Origin: Acidobacteriaceae bacterium
Lineage (GTDB): Bacteria > Acidobacteriota > Terriglobia > Terriglobales > Acidobacteriaceae
DNA length: 64,000 nucleotides
Assembly (NCBI GenBank): GCA_028283655.1
Contig: JAPWKE010000003.1
Coordinates: forward strand, 3,038,001-3,102,000
Reading direction: 5' to 3'
Shown: positions 59,261-64,000 of the stretch, piece by piece
Layout: each line of letters opens with the position of its first letter
Position numbering within the stretch: the stretch's first letter is position 1
Position numbers and translations under genes: made by a program
The notes under the pieces: generated by a model
Databases searched by the model: none
What the model was told of the DNA's origin: nothing
The model's input: the letters and a program-made list of their open reading frames with translations, nothing else

Positions 59261-62200
59261 ATGTTGTTCGCCTCACCTCTGATGCGTCGCACCTCGCGCT
59301 GCCTGCGGGCCGTATGCGCTCTCTTCTGCCTAACGCTTCTATTCAGCACGACCGTGTACGCACAGACCAGCCAGGGTTCCATCACCGGCGAAGTCAAGGA
59401 TGCCACAGGCGCTCTGGTACCCAACGCTTTCGTGACGGCGACCAATACGGACACTCACGTCAAGCTGCATGTAAAGAGCAACGAGAGCGGTCTCTTCATC
59501 TTCACGTCGCTCGTACCCGGCCCCTATGAGGTCGAAACCACGGCCAACGGCTTCTCCCGTTCTGTGGTCACCAACATCACCGTTAGCGCCGCGCAAACGG
59601 TGACGACGAACGTTCAACTTGCGACAGGCAGCGAGACGTACCAGGTGACGGTTGAGTCCAGCGATTCGCTGCTCTCCAAAGACACCTCCGACGTCAGCAC
59701 CACGGTCGACCACTCGCTTATCGAAGAGCTTCCCTACCCCGAACGCTCCGCGCTGGAAGCCGCCTTGCTCGTACCTGGCGTAACTGGCGATCCGACGAAC
59801 CCCGGCGGTATTGCGACTGAGAACCCCTCGGCGTTCACCGGCTATGTGCTTCCTGGTGCGAACATCACGGTCGGCGGCTCGCAACCCGGCCAAACAGCGC
59901 TGCTGATCGACGGCTCCGACGTGATGCAGGCAAGCTATCCGCGCTCGGGCCTGAACCTCTCCGGTCGCAACGTGGGCGAAATGACGGTACTGACCAGCGG
60001 TATGTCCGCAAAATATGGCCGTACCTCTTCTGGCGCCGTCGTCATGTCTTCGGCTGCAGGTACCAGCAAATACCACGGAGCCATTACGTGGCGTCACACC
60101 GATCCGTGGTTCAACGCATATCCCCTCGGCGGCACGCTGAAGAACAACATTCACGAAAACTACTACGGCTTCTACCTCAACGGCCCGGTCTATATCCCGA
60201 GGTTTTACCCGCACAAAGACAAGACATTCTTCGAGTTCAGCTATGAGCCTGCTCGCCTGCGTAACCGCACCGGCGCACGCGCGACCTTCTTTACACCAGC
60301 CGAACTACAGGGCAAATTCAACGACTCCCTCGTCATGGTCGATCAGAGCGTACTCAAGGCACAGGGCTGGAACGCTGCCCTGGCTGCAGCTCGCATCAAT
60401 GGCCTCTACAACCGCGCACTCGCCCTGGATCCCAACGGCTTCCCTGCGGGGCCGCCGACCAACACCTACACCCCCGTCCCGGGCGGACCGATTACCGATT
60501 GCGGCGACATCTGGCGAGGCGCAAACCCAACCGCTACCACATGCCCTAACGACTTTGCGAATCTGCTTGCCCACAACTCGTTTGCGCAGTACGTCGTCAG
60601 CAACCTGCCAACGCCTGCAAACCCCGGACCGAACGCCACCTTTGACAACGCCAGCGGCGGCTACCAGACCGACGGCACCAACGGCAGCTACGCACGCGGT
60701 GTCTACAACATCGACAACCGCTGGAACGTTCGCATCGACCATATCTTCAACAACTCCAACCAGATCTATGTTCGCTTCACCAGCATCCCTGTCTCTGCAC
60801 TGCGTTACTTCGCGGTGGACGTGAACAATCCGCTCAACCAGACTCCGACGGACGCAGCGCACACCTACGACGTCGCCTTTGGCTACACGCGCGTGCTCAC
60901 GAATACGCTGGTCAATAACTTCCACTACTCCTGGCTGCGTGTGAACCAGCCGCGCAAGGCCCCACCGAGCTCCACCAACGCCGACTACGCGGCAAAGTAC
61001 GGTCTGACGCCTGCGATCGCCGGTTACGGCTTCCCGTTTCTCGGCAACTTCGCGCAGAACAACATCAGCTATCTGCCGCAACTCGGCGTCAGCAACGCGC
61101 AAACCAACATCGACCAGAACTTCATCGTCGGCGACGACCTCACGCTCACCTGGCATCGTCACCAGTTTCAGTTCGGCGGCGACGTCCGTTGGTACCAGTC
61201 CAACCAGTACGACCTCAGCGGCCTGACCGGTGGCAAGTACACCTTCGCTTCCGGCGACACCGGCAACGGCCCCACCACCAGCGGCAGCACTCTGGCCAGC
61301 TTCGTCCAGGGCACAATCAACGGCTACACCAACACTCCCGTCTCTGTTCCCGGCTACTACCGCTGGCGCTACTACGCGGCTTACTTCCAGGATGACTGGC
61401 GCGTTCTGCCCAAACTCACAATCAACATCGGCGCTCGCTACGAAGTGGAAACGCCGCGCATGGAGAAGTTCAACAACCAGGCGTTCATGAACTCCACCTA
61501 CACCAGCTCTCTGAACGGCTCGCCCATCCAGGGAGCATTCTGCTTCTCCGGCGCCTGCGGTCTGGGCAAAACGATGTGGCCGACGAACTATTGGGGCATC
61601 GAACCTCGCGTCGGCATCTCCTACGCCCTGACGCACAAATCCACGCTGCGCGCATCCTACACCATCTCTCGCACGCCTCTCACCGGGCAGGAAAACATCC
61701 CCGACCCCAACCTCAACGTCGGTGCTTCCGGCGTAGGCGGTGTGAACGGCGGCACAACGCCCGGCTGGATCGTCAACTACATCACCAATCCGATCCCCGC
61801 CAGCGCATTGCAATCGGCATACACAACGCTCAAAGGCCAGCGTGGCCCCTTCAATTTCTCTACGGGTCTGAACCCTGTATTCGTCGACCAGACAAGCTCT
61901 GTTCCTTACGTTCAAACATGGGGCCTCACATACCAGTACCAGCCCCTTGCTCGTACGCTGATTCAAGCCACCTACCAGGGTGCGAAGGGAACACATCTCT
62001 ACGGTGGCTTTAACTACCCGCGCAACACACCGGCTCTCGGGGTACTGACTGCGGCCGTGCAGGCGAACAAGTATCTCGGAGCGCTAAGCAACAACACATA
62101 CAACATCCGCAACAACAATAACGACCCCAGCGCTGCCATCCTGCAGGAGACCGCGCTGGCCAAGCTCTATCCGTATCAAGGCTTCTTCACCCAGACGCTG

Positions 62201-63175
62201 CCTGAGATCTACCCGCGCCGCGGCACCTTGCACTACAACGCGCTCTACTTGAGCGTGAACCAGCGCCTCACCAAGGACCTCTCCTTCCTCGCGAACTGGA
62301 CATGGTCAAAGAGCATTGATAACGTCGCCGCCAACGCAGGCTTTGCTGGTGGGTTCGGTACCGCTCCTCCGCAGAACCCCTTCGACACCCGCGCCGAGCT
62401 TTCGCTTTCGTCGTTTGACCAGCCCAGCCGCTTCCGCGCTGGCTATAACTACAGCCTGCCTTTCGGCTTCAACCGTCGCTTCCGCACCGGCAGCCGCATC
62501 CTCGATCAAATCATCGGCGGCATCTCTACCTCGGGCATCGCCTCCATCATGTCCGGTTTCCCGAACTATGTATCGCTCGGATCACCGGGCTACTTCCAGT
62601 CCGTCACTCCCAACGGAGTCGACTCCTGCGCGACCAAGGACTACTGCGTTTACACAGCTCTTCCGGGTGGCTACACGCTTCGCCCCAACCGTGTTCCGGG
62701 TCAACCTCTGATCAACCCTGCATGGAAGAAGAACCCCTTCAACTCCCTGCTTGGCGTCACCCCGTACCTCAACCCCAAGGCCTTCACCATTCCCGGATCA
62801 CCTGGACACCCGGCGCTGGGTAACGTTCCTCGCACCATGGGCGACGCCCGCTCTCCGCGCGAGTTTTTCCTCGACATGCGCATGGCAAAGGACTTCAAGA
62901 TCCACGGCAAGTACCGCGCCCAGTTGAACGTCAACTTCTCGAACGTCTTCAACCATCCCGCCTACTTCGGCGTGAACGGGCGCAATCTGCTCAGCACATT
63001 CACCGTTCCCTCCACCACGACAAGCGCAACCTCCATTGGCGGCAAGTTCCCCACCGTGGACCCGTCCGACATCACCAAGACCGCCGGGTATAACGCCAAC
63101 TTCGGCTATCTCGCTGCGGTCAACACGCAAGGCCTATCCCGCGTGATCCGCTTCGGTGCCGAGTTCAACTTCTAA
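59261..63175 (+). CDS. TonB-dependent receptor, Oar-like, of second glycan locus
   Basis: An outer-membrane protein of 1304 residues. The start has AGGAGGA at ideal distance. The signal peptide ends near residue 35 (TTVYAQ). A carboxypeptidase-regulatory-like domain follows ('EVKDATGALVPNAFVTATNT', 'GPYEVETTANGF'), then a plug with 'GQTALLIDGSDVMQ' and 'AKYGRTSSGAVVMSSAAGTS', and a very long barrel that ends 'VIRFGAEFNF'. It stands between GH78-like and GH35 genes and behind a LacI-type operator, so it is probably the importer of the oligosaccharides these enzymes act on. Confidence 0.9.
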   Translation: MLFASPLMRRTSRCLRAVCALFCLTLLFSTTVYAQTSQGSITGEVKDATGALVPNAFVTATNTDTHVKLHVKSNESGLFIFTSLVPGPYEVETTANGFSRSVVTNITVSAAQTVTTNVQLATGSETYQVTVESSDSLLSKDTSDVSTTVDHSLIEELPYPERSALEAALLVPGVTGDPTNPGGIATENPSAFTGYVLPGANITVGGSQPGQTALLIDGSDVMQASYPRSGLNLSGRNVGEMTVLTSGMSAKYGRTSSGAVVMSSAAGTSKYHGAITWRHTDPWFNAYPLGGTLKNNIHENYYGFYLNGPVYIPRFYPHKDKTFFEFSYEPARLRNRTGARATFFTPAELQGKFNDSLVMVDQSVLKAQGWNAALAAARINGLYNRALALDPNGFPAGPPTNTYTPVPGGPITDCGDIWRGANPTATTCPNDFANLLAHNSFAQYVVSNLPTPANPGPNATFDNASGGYQTDGTNGSYARGVYNIDNRWNVRIDHIFNNSNQIYVRFTSIPVSALRYFAVDVNNPLNQTPTDAAHTYDVAFGYTRVLTNTLVNNFHYSWLRVNQPRKAPPSSTNADYAAKYGLTPAIAGYGFPFLGNFAQNNISYLPQLGVSNAQTNIDQNFIVGDDLTLTWHRHQFQFGGDVRWYQSNQYDLSGLTGGKYTFASGDTGNGPTTSGSTLASFVQGTINGYTNTPVSVPGYYRWRYYAAYFQDDWRVLPKLTINIGARYEVETPRMEKFNNQAFMNSTYTSSLNGSPIQGAFCFSGACGLGKTMWPTNYWGIEPRVGISYALTHKSTLRASYTISRTPLTGQENIPDPNLNVGASGVGGVNGGTTPGWIVNYITNPIPASALQSAYTTLKGQRGPFNFSTGLNPVFVDQTSSVPYVQTWGLTYQYQPLARTLIQATYQGAKGTHLYGGFNYPRNTPALGVLTAAVQANKYLGALSNNTYNIRNNNNDPSAAILQETALAKLYPYQGFFTQTLPEIYPRRGTLHYNALYLSVNQRLTKDLSFLANWTWSKSIDNVAANAGFAGGFGTAPPQNPFDTRAELSLSSFDQPSRFRAGYNYSLPFGFNRRFRTGSRILDQIIGGISTSGIASIMSGFPNYVSLGSPGYFQSVTPNGVDSCATKDYCVYTALPGGYTLRPNRVPGQPLINPAWKKNPFNSLLGVTPYLNPKAFTIPGSPGHPALGNVPRTMGDARSPREFFLDMRMAKDFKIHGKYRAQLNVNFSNVFNHPAYFGVNGRNLLSTFTVPSTTTSATSIGGKFPTVDPSDITKTAGYNANFGYLAAVNTQGLSRVIRFGAEFNF

Positions 63176-63186
63176 CTCTTTCTTCC

Positions 63187-63222
63187 ACTTCGCAGGCCGG
63201 ATGTGCATCCGGCCTGCGAAGT
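63187..63222 (+). terminator. terminator of TonB receptor gene
   Basis: A long perfect inverted repeat (ACTTCGCAGGCCGGATG and its complement, 2-base centre) followed by CTTTT, 11 bases after the stop codon. Confidence 0.9.
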
Positions 63223-63256
63223 CTTTTCGGCCTCCACTCTTAGCCGGAGCTTTCTC

Positions 63257-64000
63257 TTGACTCTTACGCGCCGCACTTTCCTGCAAACTGCCACACTCGC
63301 CGCCACGCACCTCAGCACAGCCCACAGCTTCGGCCTTTACGCTCTGAATGAAAGCGCCGCCGTCAGCTTCGATGCTCGCTCGCTGATCCTGCACGGCCGC
63401 CGCGAACTTCTCCTCTGCGGGGAACTGCACTACTCACGCTCTACACCCGAGATGTGGCCCGCTCTGCTCGACCGCTGCGTCGAACTCGGCCTCAACGCCA
63501 TCTCCACCTACTGCTTCTGGAACGTGCATGAGCCCTCGTCCGGCAGCTTCCACTTCACCGGCGACGCCAACCTCCGCCACTTCCTTCAGCTCTGCGCCGA
63601 ACGCAAGCTGTACGTCTTCCTGCGCGTCGGCCCTTACTGTTGTGCAGAGTGGAACTTCGGTGGCTTCCCCGCCTGGCTTCGCGATGTGCCCGGCATCACC
63701 TTCCGCACGCTCAACGAGCCGTATCAGAAGCATGTCACCAGCTATCTCACTCGACTCACCGAAGAAGTGAAGCCGTTCCTCGCCACCAACGGTGGTCCTA
63801 TCGTGCTCGTGCAGATTGAAAACGAGTACAGCCACATCGCCAGGCGTTACGGAGAAGAAGGCCAGCAGTACCTCCGCTGGATCGTCGAACTCGCCAATCG
63901 TATCGGCCTCGGCAAAGTACCGCTCACGCAGTGCGAAGGCAGTGCGCAAGGCGCTCTCGCCACCGCAAACAGCGATACCGTAACGCCCGAGCACGTAGCT
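63257..64000 (+). CDS. GH35 beta-galactosidase, 3' end beyond window
   Basis: 248 codons are visible and the frame runs off the right edge. The start is a TTG with GGAG eight bases upstream. The N-terminus is a Tat-type signal (TRRTFLQTATLAATHL). The catalytic domain shows 'LCGELHYSRSTPEMWPALL', 'NAISTYCFWNVHEP', 'LYVFLRVGPYCCAEWNFGG' and 'VLVQIENEYSH' (Glu188/Glu190), the acid/base region of GH35; Gly is replaced by Ser after Tyr. It hydrolyses terminal beta-galactosides, probably from a plant polysaccharide. It follows the receptor gene after a terminator, so it may have its own promoter. Confidence 0.88.
   Translation, partial: MTLTRRTFLQTATLAATHLSTAHSFGLYALNESAAVSFDARSLILHGRRELLLCGELHYSRSTPEMWPALLDRCVELGLNAISTYCFWNVHEPSSGSFHFTGDANLRHFLQLCAERKLYVFLRVGPYCCAEWNFGGFPAWLRDVPGITFRTLNEPYQKHVTSYLTRLTEEVKPFLATNGGPIVLVQIENEYSHIARRYGEEGQQYLRWIVELANRIGLGKVPLTQCEGSAQGALATANSDTVTPEHVA

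Noticed and set aside
60305-61996. 563-codon minus-strand frame opposite the TonB receptor at 59261
   Set aside because: No start signal or domain; opposite strand of a clear receptor with signal peptide and ribosome-binding site.

Overview
The window looks like chromosomal DNA of an acidobacterium (Acidobacteriota, Terriglobia; Granulicella/Edaphobacter/Terriglobus-like). The inference rests on gene content: four very large Oar-type TonB-dependent receptors with an N-terminal carboxypeptidase-regulatory-like domain, a PSD1/DUF1501 pair, a sedolisin with bacterial Ig repeats, a GloVer (TIGR03803) repeat protein, many Tat-exported glycan enzymes, and high G+C with many GTG/TTG starts. No rRNA or CRISPR was seen.

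Layout. 1-7.7 kb: a truncated NHL-type lipoprotein gene, an ArsB-like permease, an amino-sugar module (NagB-like enzyme plus sodium symporter, with a perfect 16-bp palindrome upstream), an MFS transporter and a nucleoside phosphorylase. 7.7-15.4 kb: DUF1501 and PSD1 cytochrome proteins, then a TonB receptor. 15.8-20 kb: siderophore-uptake operon (STN-type TonB receptor, Sel1 protein, PiuC-like dioxygenase). 20.3-36.5 kb: a complete non-phosphorylating L-fucose pathway (fucose dehydrogenase, fuconolactonase, fuconate dehydratase, ketodeoxyfuconate dehydrogenase, diketodeoxyfuconate hydrolase, mutarotase-like protein, FucP) followed by an SGNH esterase, a GH141-like beta-helix protein, an IclR regulator, a sulfatase and a TonB receptor. 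Together they could import, desulfate, deacylate and hydrolyse a fucose-containing glycan and oxidise fucose to pyruvate and lactate. fucP carries a one-base frameshift. 36.7-44.6 kb: a sedolisin and a GloVer protein sharing an unusual C-terminal module, then a CadC-like TPR regulator.

44.79-54.99 kb: a 10.15-kb island bounded by a 49-bp duplication of the 3' part of tRNA-Val(GAC). It holds a 1973-residue secreted RHS protein ending in a domain with an HExxH motif, a TonB-C-like protein, a 27-residue membrane peptide gene whose ribosome-binding site lies in a hairpin loop, a MobC-like protein, and broken mobilisation/replication genes including a primase-phosphorylase chimera. No integrase was recognised.

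55-64 kb: a second glycan locus (GH127, GH78-like, TonB receptor, GH35 running off the end) with LacI-type palindromes in front of its genes; plant arabinose/rhamnose/galactose side chains are the likely target.
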